From Pricia antarctica (GTDB lineage Bacteria; Bacteroidota; Bacteroidia; Flavobacteriales; Flavobacteriaceae), in the NCBI GenBank assembly GCA_011050085.1, contig DRGL01000036.1, forward strand, positions 1 to 64,000: a stretch of DNA of 64,000 nt. The letters run 5' to 3'. The notes under the pieces are model-generated. The model was not told the DNA's origin. It searched no databases and was given only the letters and a program-made list of their open reading frames with translations. Both the position numbers and the translations under genes were made by a program. Shown here piece by piece: positions 55,080 to 64,000 of this stretch. Position 1 is the first letter of the stretch; each line of letters begins with the position of its first letter.

Positions 55080-58000
55080 ATGAAATCGATTTTTAAATCT
55101 TTCAACGTACTTTATTATTTTGCTTTTTTATTGATTTTGGCTTCTTGCGATACCGAATCAAAAAAACCTAAGGTTACACCATTGGTTATAGTCGAAGATT
55201 CCCTAACAGAGGTAAAAAGGGCTCAAGAAACAAGAGACGGAATCACACCAAAAATAGCGGACGGGCTTCAGTTAAGCCTCTGGGCTTCCGATTCATTGGC
55301 CCCCGACCCTATCGCCATGTCTATAGACAACCAAGGCAAGGTATATTTGACCCGAACCAATCGCCAAAAGAATTCTGAATTCGATATTCGCGGGCATCAA
55401 GATTGGATGACCCCTTCTATAGCAATGCAATCCGTTGAAGACCGACGCGATTTTCTACACGCCACCTTCGCACCTGAAAAAAGCGAAGAAAATGAATGGC
55501 ACGCTGACCTTAACGGCGATGGTTCTCACGATTGGAAAGATCTGGCGGTTGAAAAAGAGGAAGTTTGGATGTTGGAGGATACGAATGATAATGGTATTGC
55601 CGACCGGTCGACCCGTATTCTTGAGGATTTTAATGAGGAAATTACCGATGTCGCAGGCGCGCTACTGGTCCGCGACGATGATGTATTCGTAGGCGTCGGC
55701 CCAGATATGTGGCGGTTAACCGATACTAATGATGATTTAGTTCTGGATGAAAAAACTTCAATCGCACATGGATTTGATGTGCATATCGGTTTTGGTGGAC
55801 ACGGTATGTCAGGAGCCGTTGAGGGTCCTGATGGAAAAATCTATTGGGGAATAGGCGACATCGGCGCCAATATTACGGATCAAGATGATGTAAACCACTT
55901 CTATCCTAATCAAGGCGTTATCGTGCGTAGTAATCCCGATGGCAGCAACTTTGAGGTCTTCGCCCATGGCTTGCGCAATACCCACGAGTTCGTCTTTGAC
56001 GCTTATGGTAATATCATTTCTTCGGATAACGATGGCGACCATGCCGGTGAAAGTGAGCGTTTGGTACACATCGTAGAAGGTTCCGATGCCGGATGGCGTT
56101 CCAATTGGCAGTATGGCAAATACACCGACCCACAGAACAATAGATACAACGTATGGATGGATGAACAAATGTTCAAACCCCGATGGGAAGGTCAAGCAGC
56201 TTATATCATCCCTCCTATTCAAAATTTTCACAACGGTCCGACCGGGATGCAGTACAACCCGGGTACTGCTCTTGGAAAAAAATGGTTGAACAAATTCTTC
56301 TTGGTCGAATTTGTAGGTAATCCCGATCGCTCACACATCTGGGCTTTTGACTTAAAACCAAAAGGTGCCAGTTTTGAGCTCGGTACCGACCAAAGTATAT
56401 TAAGTGGTGTGCTACCAACAGGTATTCAATTCGGACCCGATGGCGCTTTATACGTTGCGGATTGGATTAATGGATGGGACACAAAAAATTACGGACGGGT
56501 TTGGAAACTCGACGTAACCGAAAACAATAGCGACCTGAGCAAACAGCGAAAGGAAACAGAGCGCTTGATGACTTTGGACTACACAAATCAACCTACGGAA
56601 AAATTAACAGAACTTCTCGCCGATCAAGATAAGCGTATCCGTCAGAAGGCACAATTTGCCTTGGCAAAAAGTGACTCAGCATTAGAAACCTTTACAGACG
56701 TAATTCAGAACAATGCAAATCAATTTGCCCGAATACATGCCATTTGGGGTATTGGTCAGATTGCCGCTGAAAAACTTGAAGACGCAGAAGTACTTACAGG
56801 ACTTTTATCCGATAAAGACCCCGAAATTATTGCACAAGCTGCCAAAATTCTGGGAGATGTAAAATATAAGGATGCAGGGGCTAAGCTCATTCCATTACTG
56901 AAAAATAACAACGAAAGAATCAAGTTCTTTGCCGCTCAGGCCTTAGGAAGAATTAAACAAGAATCGGCCGTACAACCTTTATTGGATATGATAACCAATA
57001 ACAATGACAAGGATTTATACCTACGACACGCTGCTGTTCTCGCACTTTCGCGAATCGGTAAAAAGGATGCTATACTTGATTTGGTAGACAATCCGAATCG
57101 TAGCCTTCGTATCGCAGCCGTATTGATTCTTCGAAAATGGAAAGATGAGCGCATAGCTAAATTTCTTAAAGATGAAGATGAGTACATCGTAACCGAGGCC
57201 GCAAGGGCGATAAACGACGACTTTTCAATCGAAAAGGCCCTTCCGCAGTTAGCCGATATTCTGACCGTGGAAAAATTTAGTTCAGAGCCTCTTTTGCGAA
57301 GGGGCATCAACGCGGCACTCCGTGTCGGTAGCGACCCGGCCTTGGAAAATCTAATTGCCTTTGCTAAAAGAAAAAGTGTTTCAGATACCCTTAGGGGCGA
57401 GGCTCTGGCTGCGATAGGTACTTGGGCACAGCCTTCGGTACTTGATAGGGTCGATGGACGCTATCGCGGAGAGATCAAACGGGATGCTAATGCTGTAAAG
57501 GAAAAGATTGAAAAAGACATTCCTATCTTTTTGGAGGATAGAAATCCGGAAATTTTAATTGGCATCTCTAAAACTTTGGCGAATCTCGGCATTGATACCC
57601 ACAATCCCGAACTGTTCCAGATAATGCGTACCAATACATCTGCGGAAGTTCGCTCCGCAGCCTTAAAGACATTGGGCGAGCTGAAGTTTGCTGATATCGA
57701 AATCGCAATGGGATTGGGTATGAAAGACAAAGATCAACAGGTAAGGGCTACCGCGGTTGGACTGATTCCACAAATGGATATTTCAAAGCAAAACCTACCG
57801 GCAATAGTAAATCCAATTTTCAAAAATGGGTCAACACGAGAGCAACAAGAACTACTAAGTGTCTTGGGAGAACTTCCATTGGATAAAAGCGGTGATGTTT
57901 TGGAAAAATTAATTACGCAGGCAAATGCTGATCAATTGGATGAAAGTATCGTTCTTGACTTAAGCGAAGCGGTTAAAGCAACAGATTCGGAAGAATTGAT

Positions 58001-58496
58001 AGCTCAATTAAACGCGCCAAAAGATAGTGGCGACCCTTTGGCCGCTTATGCCGAAACACTGCAAGGCGGCAATGCACGCCAAGGATCTCGGGTGTTTGGC
58101 AATAATCCGACGGCACAATGTACGCGGTGTCACGCTGTTGGCTCCTCAGGAGGTACCGTTGGCCCACCTTTGCAGAATATTGGTAATATCTTAAGTCGAG
58201 AGCAGCTATTGCAGTCCTTAGTTGAACCTAGCGCCCGCTTGGCGCCAGGGTATGGCAGTGTCGCCTTAACTTTAAAGGATGGTCAAAAAGTAAATGGAAT
58301 ACTAGAAGAAGAAACCGAAGAGGGACTTACCCTGCGCACCAACGCTGCTGAGCCTTTGGAAATTCCTACTGCACGGATTGAGAAACGTGAGAACATGCCA
58401 TCGGCCATGCCCGCAATGGGCAAGCTCATTACAAAGCGGGAATTACGTGACTTGATCGAGTATCTGTCTGGCTTAAAAGAAGAGGAAAGTTCGTAA
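55080..58496 (+). CDS. Large lipoprotein: beta-propeller, HEAT repeats and cytochrome c
   Basis: 1,138 residues. The lipobox LILASC (Cys23) anchors it in the envelope. Residues ~45-490 form a propeller of the PVC/membrane-bound dehydrogenase type (GKVYLTRTNRQKN, HGLRNTHEFVFDAYGN, DGALYVADWINGW). Residues ~500-960 are HEAT-like repeats (for example IKFFAAQALGRIKQESAVQPLLDMI, LRHAAVLALSRIGKKDAI). The C-terminal ~140 residues carry one c-type haem site, CTRCHAVG, followed by PSARLAPGYGSVALTL. This layout is known in Planctomycetota/Verrucomicrobiota and Bacteroidota and is thought to act in periplasmic sugar or alcohol oxidation; substrate unknown. The single CxxCH and Met-rich tail (PSAMPAMGKL) suggest electron transfer. 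Confidence 0.88.
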   Translation: MKSIFKSFNVLYYFAFLLILASCDTESKKPKVTPLVIVEDSLTEVKRAQETRDGITPKIADGLQLSLWASDSLAPDPIAMSIDNQGKVYLTRTNRQKNSEFDIRGHQDWMTPSIAMQSVEDRRDFLHATFAPEKSEENEWHADLNGDGSHDWKDLAVEKEEVWMLEDTNDNGIADRSTRILEDFNEEITDVAGALLVRDDDVFVGVGPDMWRLTDTNDDLVLDEKTSIAHGFDVHIGFGGHGMSGAVEGPDGKIYWGIGDIGANITDQDDVNHFYPNQGVIVRSNPDGSNFEVFAHGLRNTHEFVFDAYGNIISSDNDGDHAGESERLVHIVEGSDAGWRSNWQYGKYTDPQNNRYNVWMDEQMFKPRWEGQAAYIIPPIQNFHNGPTGMQYNPGTALGKKWLNKFFLVEFVGNPDRSHIWAFDLKPKGASFELGTDQSILSGVLPTGIQFGPDGALYVADWINGWDTKNYGRVWKLDVTENNSDLSKQRKETERLMTLDYTNQPTEKLTELLADQDKRIRQKAQFALAKSDSALETFTDVIQNNANQFARIHAIWGIGQIAAEKLEDAEVLTGLLSDKDPEIIAQAAKILGDVKYKDAGAKLIPLLKNNNERIKFFAAQALGRIKQESAVQPLLDMITNNNDKDLYLRHAAVLALSRIGKKDAILDLVDNPNRSLRIAAVLILRKWKDERIAKFLKDEDEYIVTEAARAINDDFSIEKALPQLADILTVEKFSSEPLLRRGINAALRVGSDPALENLIAFAKRKSVSDTLRGEALAAIGTWAQPSVLDRVDGRYRGEIKRDANAVKEKIEKDIPIFLEDRNPEILIGISKTLANLGIDTHNPELFQIMRTNTSAEVRSAALKTLGELKFADIEIAMGLGMKDKDQQVRATAVGLIPQMDISKQNLPAIVNPIFKNGSTREQQELLSVLGELPLDKSGDVLEKLITQANADQLDESIVLDLSEAVKATDSEELIAQLNAPKDSGDPLAAYAETLQGGNARQGSRVFGNNPTAQCTRCHAVGSSGGTVGPPLQNIGNILSREQLLQSLVEPSARLAPGYGSVALTLKDGQKVNGILEEETEEGLTLRTNAAEPLEIPTARIEKRENMPSAMPAMGKLITKRELRDLIEYLSGLKEEESS

Positions 58497-58585
58497 TACC
58501 GAAAGCTTTATTTAGTAGGGAATTTGGCTAATGAAAAGACCTCTGATTGGGGATTTGATATTTTAAAGTATATCCTATAAATTCG

Positions 58586-59527
58586 TTAAAGTTGGCTAAT
58601 AAGCCTTTTCGCTTCCTCAAATTCATTCATCATATCCTCAATGATAGCTGCGGCTGGTTTTATATCGTGAATTATGGCTGATACCTGTCCAATTTCCAAT
58701 TCACCCTCATCCATATCACCTTCAAACATACCACGTTTTGCACGAGAGCGGCCGAGGAGTATTTTGAGCTCTTCGACAGTGGTACCCTGTGCGTAGGCTT
58801 GCTGTATATCTTGGTAAAACTTATTTTTCAAAAGCCGTACGGGAGCTAGCTCCTTTAATGTAAGATGCGTATCTCCCTCGCAAGCTTCCACTACCCTCTT
58901 CTTGAATAATTCGTGCGATGAGGCTTCATCCGATGCTACAAACCGACTACCGACTTGTACACCATCGGCTCCAAGAACCATTGCGGCTAGCATAGTACGA
59001 CCTGTGGCAATTCCGCCAGCGGCGATAAGGGGAATTTTTAATTTTTCCCTAACTGAAGGAATCAAGATAAAGGTAGTGGTCTCATCACGACCGTTATGCC
59101 CCCCTGCTTCAAAGCCTTCAACAACAATGGCATCCACACCGGCTTCTTGTGATTTTAGTGCGAATTTTACGCTGCTGACCACATGAACAACCGTAATTCC
59201 GTTCTCCTTTAAAAAGCTAGTGTAGGTTTTAGGATTACCTGCAGAAGTAAAAACTATTTTAATCCCAAGTTCGACGATTATGTCCATTAGTTTATCCACA
59301 TCGGGATACATCAAGGGCACATTAACCCCGAAAGGAAAATCCGTTGCCTGTTGGGATTTTTGAATATGCTCCCGCAAGACCTCAGGATACATTGATCCCG
59401 CCCCCAGAAGTCCCAAACCTCCGGCATTTGAAACTGCAGAAGCCAAGCGCCAACCACTTGCCCAAACCATACCAGCCTGAATAATCGGATAGCGTATGTC
59501 AAAAAGTTCGGTAATTCTATTGTTCAT
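58586..59527 (-). CDS. Nitronate monooxygenase (2-nitropropane dioxygenase family)
   Basis: A 313-residue FMN-dependent TIM-barrel protein. FDIRYPIIQAGMVW at the start, GGLGLLGAGSM, VEGFEAGGHNG (the active-site His region), PLIAAGGIATG and GADGVQVGSRF are the FMN-binding marks of the NMO/FabK group. It oxidises alkyl nitronates such as propionate-3-nitronate; the closely related FabK enoyl-ACP reductase is a less likely alternative because the conserved His is present. Transcribed alone. Confidence 0.9.
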   Translation of the reverse strand: MNNRITELFDIRYPIIQAGMVWASGWRLASAVSNAGGLGLLGAGSMYPEVLREHIQKSQQATDFPFGVNVPLMYPDVDKLMDIIVELGIKIVFTSAGNPKTYTSFLKENGITVVHVVSSVKFALKSQEAGVDAIVVEGFEAGGHNGRDETTTFILIPSVREKLKIPLIAAGGIATGRTMLAAMVLGADGVQVGSRFVASDEASSHELFKKRVVEACEGDTHLTLKELAPVRLLKNKFYQDIQQAYAQGTTVEELKILLGRSRAKRGMFEGDMDEGELEIGQVSAIIHDIKPAAAIIEDMMNEFEEAKRLISQL

Positions 59528-59638
59528 TTACGACGTATTCAAAGGAATGCAGGCATTGGTTAGCATTGGACGAACCTATATTGCTTGATTCATAATTCTT
59601 TGGTTCTGTATTTTGTACTATAGAATGAGAATATCCAA

Positions 59639-60832
59639 TCAAGAAATTACACCAGACCCGATTAGCTCATCTCCGATATACCAAGCAACGAACTGACCTT
59701 CCGTAATAGCGGATTGCTTATCCTCGAAATCAACATATAAACCTCCGTCAATTTTGTACAAAGTCGCTTTTTGTAAAGGTTGCCGGTAGCGGATACGTGC
59801 CATAACGGACATGGTTTCATCTATTTTCAAAGCCATATCGGTACGAACCCAATGCAGTTCTTCATCCGTTACAAAGAGTGTTCTTCGATAAAGACCGGGA
59901 TGGGCTTTTCCTTGACCCGTATAGATCACATTTTCGTCAACATCGGTATCAATAACAAAAAGTGGTTCTTTCGTGCCTCCGACATCCAATCCCTTCCGTT
60001 GGCCTTTGGTAAAATAATGGGCCCCTTGATGCTCCCCTACAATTTTTCCATCCGCTATATGATATTGTGGCTTTTGAGCATAATAGGCCAACTCGTCAAC
60101 CTTTTCCTTAAATTCCGGAATGGCAACCTGATAGTGACCGATGTCAGCGGGAACTTCTACTATGACCCCTTTCTTAGATTTCAGTTTTTGCTGTAAAAAA
60201 TCGGGCAGTCTGACTTTTCCTATGAAACAAAGTCCTTGAGAATCTTTTTTGTCGGCAGTGATCAACGCATTTTCAGCAGCAATTCGTCGGACTTCCGGTT
60301 TATTTAATTCACCGATTGGAAAAAGCGTTTTGGATAATTGTTGTTGTGATAACTGACATAAAAAATAAGACTGGTCTTTATTACCATCTTTCCCTGCTAA
60401 TAGTTGATAGTTTTCAGAACCATCCGAATCTGTCAAAACACCTTTCCGACAGTAGTGACCCGTAGCCACAAAATCGGCGCCGAGCTGTAATGCAATTTTC
60501 AAGAAAACATCGAACTTTATTTCCCGATTACAAAGCACATCGGGATTAGGGGTACGTCCTCGTTCATATTCCGCAAACATATAATCAACGATGCGCTCTT
60601 TATATTCAACGCTTAAATCAACAGTTTGGAAAGGGATACCTAGTTTTTCAGCCACAATAAGCGCATCGTTACTATCCTCTAACCACGGACATTCTTCAGA
60701 AATAGTCACGGAATCGTCGTGCCAGTTCTTCATAAACAGGCCAATGACCTCGTATCCCTGCTGCTTTAAAAGATAAGCTGCAACACTGGAATCTACACCG
60801 CCAGATAACCCGATTACCACCTTTCCTTTCAT
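59639..60832 (-). CDS. mnmA: tRNA-specific 2-thiouridylase MnmA
   Basis: A 397-residue PP-loop enzyme that makes s2U34 in Lys, Glu and Gln tRNAs. [15 protein letters not shown] is the ATP-binding PP-loop. [13 protein letters not shown] holds the first active Cys, and [10 protein letters not shown] the second. The C-terminal OB-like domains ([24 protein letters not shown]) are complete. It acts on the same nucleotide as MnmE, encoded at 12.7-14.1 kb. A TATTTTTG box precedes it. Confidence 0.96.
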   Translation of the reverse strand: MKGKVVIGLSGGVDSSVAAYLLKQQGYEVIGLFMKNWHDDSVTISEECPWLEDSNDALIVAEKLGIPFQTVDLSVEYKERIVDYMFAEYERGRTPNPDVLCNREIKFDVFLKIALQLGADFVATGHYCRKGVLTDSDGSENYQLLAGKDGNKDQSYFLCQLSQQQLSKTLFPIGELNKPEVRRIAAENALITADKKDSQGLCFIGKVRLPDFLQQKLKSKKGVIVEVPADIGHYQVAIPEFKEKVDELAYYAQKPQYHIADGKIVGEHQGAHYFTKGQRKGLDVGGTKEPLFVIDTDVDENVIYTGQGKAHPGLYRRTLFVTDEELHWVRTDMALKIDETMSVMARIRYRQPLQKATLYKIDGGLYVDFEDKQSAITEGQFVAWYIGDELIGSGVIS

Positions 60833-60849
60833 GCTCTAAATTTGTAGCA

Positions 60850-60857
60850 CAAAAATA
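60850..60857 (-). promoter_or_regulatory. Probable mnmA -7 box (TATTTTTG on minus strand)
   Basis: CAAAAATA on the plus strand, 18 bp before the mnmA start. No -33 TTG. Confidence 0.45.
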
Positions 60858-61029
60858 GGAAATTGCATAGTAATAAATTTATTTCACCTTTTAGTTGAGA
60901 CACATTTGTTGAATAGTGTTAAACTTTTTTTTAAAAAGGTTAAACATTAATACGTTGTTCCTTATCTTTATAATGGGATTTTCAAAAATTGATAATCCTC
61001 TTAAATTTTTTAATCTTAATACAACGTTT

Positions 61030-62448
61030 ATGAAAATCTTGAATTTAAAGTTTTTATCGTTTTTAACATTGATGTGTATAATGATAGTTTCGTGCAACAA
61101 TGATGATGATAACGGTGTAACTCCGCCACCACCTACTACACCAGAGGCACCTACTCCAACTCCTGAGACGCCAGCAGAAGTAAATACTATTGCCGATGTA
61201 GCTATTGCCACTCCGGAATTATCAAGCTTAGTGGCTGCCTTACAAGAAGCGGATCTAGTTGGCACATTAGAAGGTGATGGACCTTTTACTGTTTTCGCAC
61301 CAACCAATGAGGCCTTTTCAGCATTTCTTACTGAAGGTGGATTTGCAACGGTTGCAGATGTTCCCGATGAAGTATTAAGTCAGGTATTGCTAAACCATGT
61401 AATTTCAGGTTCAGCACTAGAATCTTCTGCACTTACTACATCTTACGTGAGTTCTTCTTCTACAGCAGGAGTAGACGGCAAGGCGTTGAGTCTGTTTGTC
61501 GATATTTCCGATGGTGTAAAAATTAATGGTTCAACTGTAACCAGCGCAGATGTCGAGGCATCAAATGGTGTAGTTCATATTGTGGACCAAGTTATTGGTT
61601 TGCCGAATATTGTTGATCATGCCCTTAACAATCCTGCGCTTTCTGAATTAGTAGGCGCTCTAACCGCTGATGACAATACCACGTATACTGACTTATTGAG
61701 TTCTGAGGATATAGCTTTTACTGTTTTTGCACCGGTTAATGAAGCTTTCACTGCTTTTGAAAATCCTGATAATAACGATATCAATAACGTTTTAGCTAAT
61801 CATGTAATTTCTGGTGTTGCTTTTGCTGCTGGAGACTTGACTAATTCTTATTCAAATACTGCTGCTGTTAATGAAGATGGTGATGCTTTAAGTATCTATA
61901 TTAATACTGATGATGGTGTAACATTAAACGGCGAAAGCAGCGTAGCCATTGCTGACATTGTCGCCACTAATGGAATTATACATGCGGTAGATACGGTAAT
62001 TGATCTTCCGACTGTAGTTGACTTTGCTGTAGCCGATAGTGCAAATTTTTCTTCGCTCGTAGGAGCACTTACTGCTGAAGGTCAGCCTGATTTCGTTACT
62101 ACATTGAGTACGCCATGGGGAACCGATCCTGCTCCATTTACTGTATTTGCACCTGTTAATTCAGCTTTCGATGCTTTGGAGGCCACCCCCGAAGGTGATG
62201 CACTCACAGCGGTTCTTCAACATCATGTAATTGCTGGTGCGAATGTAGTGTCAGGTGATTTAGTGAACGGTCTTGCCGCTGCCACCTTAGAGGGTGATGA
62301 AATCACGTTCTCGACTTCAGGTGACACATTTACGATTACAGACGGCTCCGGTAATCCTGGAACAAATTTTGTTTTAGCTGATGTACAAGCCATAAATGGC
62401 GTCGTACACGCTATAGATACAGTTTTGATTCCAGATACAACTAACTAG
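61030..62448 (+). CDS. Fasciclin (FAS1) repeat lipoprotein
   Basis: 472 residues from the ATG at 61030, which begins a proper lipoprotein signal (lipobox MIVSC); the frame is open for 38 codons upstream without such a signal. A Thr/Pro-rich linker (PPPPTTPEAPTPTPETP) leads to three FAS1 domains, each with the FTVFAP[TV]N-x-AF motif and an ILxNHVI-type H box (LLNHVISG, LANHVISG, LQHHVIAG). FAS1 modules are adhesion domains of cell-surface proteins. The gene is followed by a palindromic terminator. Confidence 0.93.
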   Translation: MKILNLKFLSFLTLMCIMIVSCNNDDDNGVTPPPPTTPEAPTPTPETPAEVNTIADVAIATPELSSLVAALQEADLVGTLEGDGPFTVFAPTNEAFSAFLTEGGFATVADVPDEVLSQVLLNHVISGSALESSALTTSYVSSSSTAGVDGKALSLFVDISDGVKINGSTVTSADVEASNGVVHIVDQVIGLPNIVDHALNNPALSELVGALTADDNTTYTDLLSSEDIAFTVFAPVNEAFTAFENPDNNDINNVLANHVISGVAFAAGDLTNSYSNTAAVNEDGDALSIYINTDDGVTLNGESSVAIADIVATNGIIHAVDTVIDLPTVVDFAVADSANFSSLVGALTAEGQPDFVTTLSTPWGTDPAPFTVFAPVNSAFDALEATPEGDALTAVLQHHVIAGANVVSGDLVNGLAAATLEGDEITFSTSGDTFTITDGSGNPGTNFVLADVQAINGVVHAIDTVLIPDTTN

Positions 62449-62488
62449 GAGTCGTATTAGGTTATTCTGAACTCAATTTTACTAAGTC

Positions 62489-62512
62489 AAAACCCCGTAT
62501 ATACGGGGTTTT
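62489..62512. terminator. Perfect 24-base palindrome terminator after the fasciclin gene
   Basis: AAAACCCCGTAT / ATACGGGGTTTT, a GC-rich stem with flanking A/T runs, 41 bp after the stop codon. Confidence 0.88.
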
Positions 62513-62992
62513 GATTTTTATAGTACCTGTACATCTATCCTTTTCCCCTATCTTTCCCAATACACTATAAACTGGTTAGCGAAAAGAGCACAGTTCCAAA
62601 TTGTAATTGTTTACTGATTTCAAAGAACTCAATTATTTACCAATTTTAAGCTTTTGATACGTACCTACCTTAATTTACTTAGAGTGCTTAAAGGCGTGCT
62701 CAATTTATTTTATAATCAGAGCACCTAAAGGATAATCCGTCATATCATTATAATAAAAGAGTGTACTATTAGATGGCTCTTATGGCTATACCCAATATTG
62801 AATTATCAAGGATATACTAGGGTAGTTAAGGCATAAAGTTGTCAGAAAGAGCAATGCCACTTCACTCTTACACTTTATAGTATCGGCCTGACGGTACTTT
62901 ATCAATCATGTATCTCGGCAAGCGAGAACGATATAAGTGCATTTGTTTCCGCAAGTTATGACCGATTCTATTCAAACATCAAAATTTACTTA
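62513..62992. other. Gene-free region before the first repeat module
   Basis: About 480 bases with no ORF or domain remnant; AT-rich. Nothing else recognised. Confidence 0.4.
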
Positions 62993-63123
62993 CTTGACAT
63001 ACACTAAATCATTGTTTACAACTCGTTTTTTTTTCCATCCTAAATTATGTACATCTTTATAGTCCCAAATCTTACCAAACCAACCTAACTTCATGCTAGA
63101 AACCCTGTTCGCGAACAGGGTTT
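62993..63123 (+). ncRNA. Repeated leader-terminator module, copy 1 (candidate small RNA)
   Basis: 131 bp beginning CTTGACA, with an ACAACTCGT and T-run midway, then a 39-nt core (63052-63090) that is repeated at 63927-63965 with two mismatches, then a 24-base palindrome ending the module. No long coding sequence; a tiny ATG frame (MLETLFANRVF) crosses the hairpin. A short transcript or a leader with immediate termination is inferred; no family is recognised. Confidence 0.4.
63100..63123 (+). terminator. Palindromic terminator of repeat copy 1
   Basis: AAACCCTGTTCG / CGAACAGGGTTT followed by a T-run. Confidence 0.8.
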
Positions 63124-63126
63124 TTT

Positions 63127-63525
63127 AGTTTTTATGATTACTTAAATACCCTGTTTCAACTCTTATTACTAAAGTTCATCTTGTAATATTTTTACCTAAT
63201 GCCAACTCCCCAAATAATCGACATTTTAGTATACCTCGTTTATATTGTTTAATTTTTTTATTTAAATTTTAAACAAATATTTCGATAATATATCAACTAT
63301 TATCAATTCTCTATAGTACATGTGCAGCACATTACAGCTCCTAATCTACCAAAACCCTTAGTCTATGAATAACGGAGATTATGCTTAACTATAACTTACT
63401 AAGATTTCCTAGCTAGTCTAAATAGTTTGGTCAAAACTAGACTACCATCGATAATTTTAAAGGGGATGAAGAATTTGTTTTCCTTCATTTTTTTTCCAAT
63501 AGAATGTTGGACATGACGTATTTCT
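63127..63525. other. Non-coding AT-rich stretch with one nested hairpin
   Basis: No gene. A nested hairpin lies at 63414-63444: TAGTC...GACTA encloses TAGTTT...AAAACTA around a 4-base loop. Its role is unknown. Confidence 0.35.
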
Positions 63526-63804
63526 ATGGATAAAAAAACTTACAGAAAGGAAATTACCAATGCCTTCGCAAATTCTACTCTAAGTAAGGTTTAGGAATTC
63601 CTTTGTAAATGGGGATGCTCCAGAGTTGGGTTCCAGCATTATCTTAATCAATAATTGAGTCTGAAAATACAATACACAACATTTGTCGACCAAGAAGCAG
63701 TCGAAAATTTCGTAACCTTCCTAGGTTTTCAATTGACATACGCCCATACTCTAGAGGAGTATATTAATTCAAACGAAGAGCACGCTAATAAAATATCTAG
63801 GTAG
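63526..63804 (+). pseudogene. Possible decayed small gene
   Basis: From the ATG at 63526 (MDKKTYRKEITNAF) one frame gives ~93 codons interrupted by a TAG at 63592 and a TAA about 20 codons later, ending at TAG 63802. The pieces (FLCKWGCSRVGFQHYL; EAVENFVTFLGFQLTYAHTL; EYINSNEEHANKI) look protein-like, but I recognise no family. It could be a broken hypothetical gene or chance. Confidence 0.35.
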
Positions 63805-63867
63805 GTTTTTGGATTAGCTTTAATATTATTCGGTGAACTGAAAGCCATAAACAACAAAATTGAGGTG

Positions 63868-64000
63868 CTTGACACACAGGAATCAGCCCTAGACAACTCG
63901 TATTTTTTTCAATCCCCTGTTATCATCATCTTTACAGTCCCAAATCTTACCAAACCAATCTAACTAATGCTAAAAACCCTAACATCACTGTTAGGGTTTT
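63868..64000 (+). ncRNA. Repeated leader-terminator module, copy 2 (runs to window end)
   Basis: Same order as copy 1: CTTGACACACA, ACAACTCGT with a T-run, the 39-nt core at 63927-63965, ATGCTA, then a hairpin AAAACCCTAACA / TGTTAGGGTTTT (63973-64000). The hairpin arms differ in sequence from copy 1 while position and the AAACCCT...AGGGTTT frame are kept, so pairing looks preserved. Confidence 0.4.
63973..64000 (+). terminator. Terminator hairpin of repeat copy 2
   Basis: 12-bp arms AAAACCCTAACA / TGTTAGGGTTTT with loop TCAC; the T-run continues to the window edge. Confidence 0.75.

Overview
The window reads as chromosomal DNA of a marine-type member of the Flavobacteriaceae (Bacteroidota). 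Evidence: moderate-to-low GC, gene starts without clear Shine-Dalgarno sequences, repeated TAnnTTTG (-7) boxes upstream of genes, a type IX secretion C-terminal sorting domain on a secreted enzyme, many SPII lipoproteins, and the DUF4097/DUF2807 and DUF4870 families. The genus cannot be fixed from the sequence alone. No rRNA, tRNA, CRISPR array or intact insertion sequence was seen.

Left part (1-14.1 kb): the end of a class III aminotransferase; a Dps ferritin; a cNMP/CBS/DUF294 regulator overlapping a DEDDh exonuclease; purC and phoH (one minus-strand unit); a SAM hydroxide adenosyltransferase; dnaN; a pair of surface/membrane genes (HTTM-like protein and family 2 glycosyltransferase); two small envelope genes; and mnmE. 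From 14.1 to 18.9 kb there is an accessory patch. It holds a badly decayed IS256-family transposase with an internal 56-bp tandem duplication, an intact GAF-domain histidine kinase, and a decayed IS3-family element. A T9SS-exported vanadium-type haloperoxidase follows (18.9-21.1 kb), ended by a strong bidirectional terminator shared with rpsA.

Middle part (21-47.8 kb): rpsA; a large unknown lipoprotein; a BON-LysM protein; the overlapping lon-cmk pair; an ECF sigma/anti-sigma operon that also encodes two repeat-rich solenoid envelope proteins (DYG repeats and SGSGD repeats) and a beta-barrel protein; lpdA with a DUF3817 gene; a lipoprotein MsrB; a collagen-like lipoprotein; glgB with a GH31 alpha-glucosidase; an M48 lipoprotein protease; an Atg22/UMF1-type MFS transporter; aroQ, a porin-like barrel, xerD and a type II NADH dehydrogenase.

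Right part (47.9-64 kb): a second ECF sigma factor followed by a four-helix membrane protein; a PlsC-type acyltransferase; a CoA-type Nudix hydrolase and a lipoprotein cyclophilin whose start codons overlap head to head; a TRIC-type channel; a multiply frameshifted DUF58 pseudogene; DinB and DUF2007 genes; a 1,138-residue lipoprotein with beta-propeller, HEAT repeats and a cytochrome c domain; a nitronate monooxygenase; mnmA; and a three-domain fasciclin lipoprotein. The last 1.5 kb is gene-poor. It contains two copies, 875 bp apart, of a ~131-bp module with a conserved 39-nt core. Each copy ends in a different but equally placed hairpin terminator, and they are candidates for unrecognised small RNAs or leader/attenuator elements.
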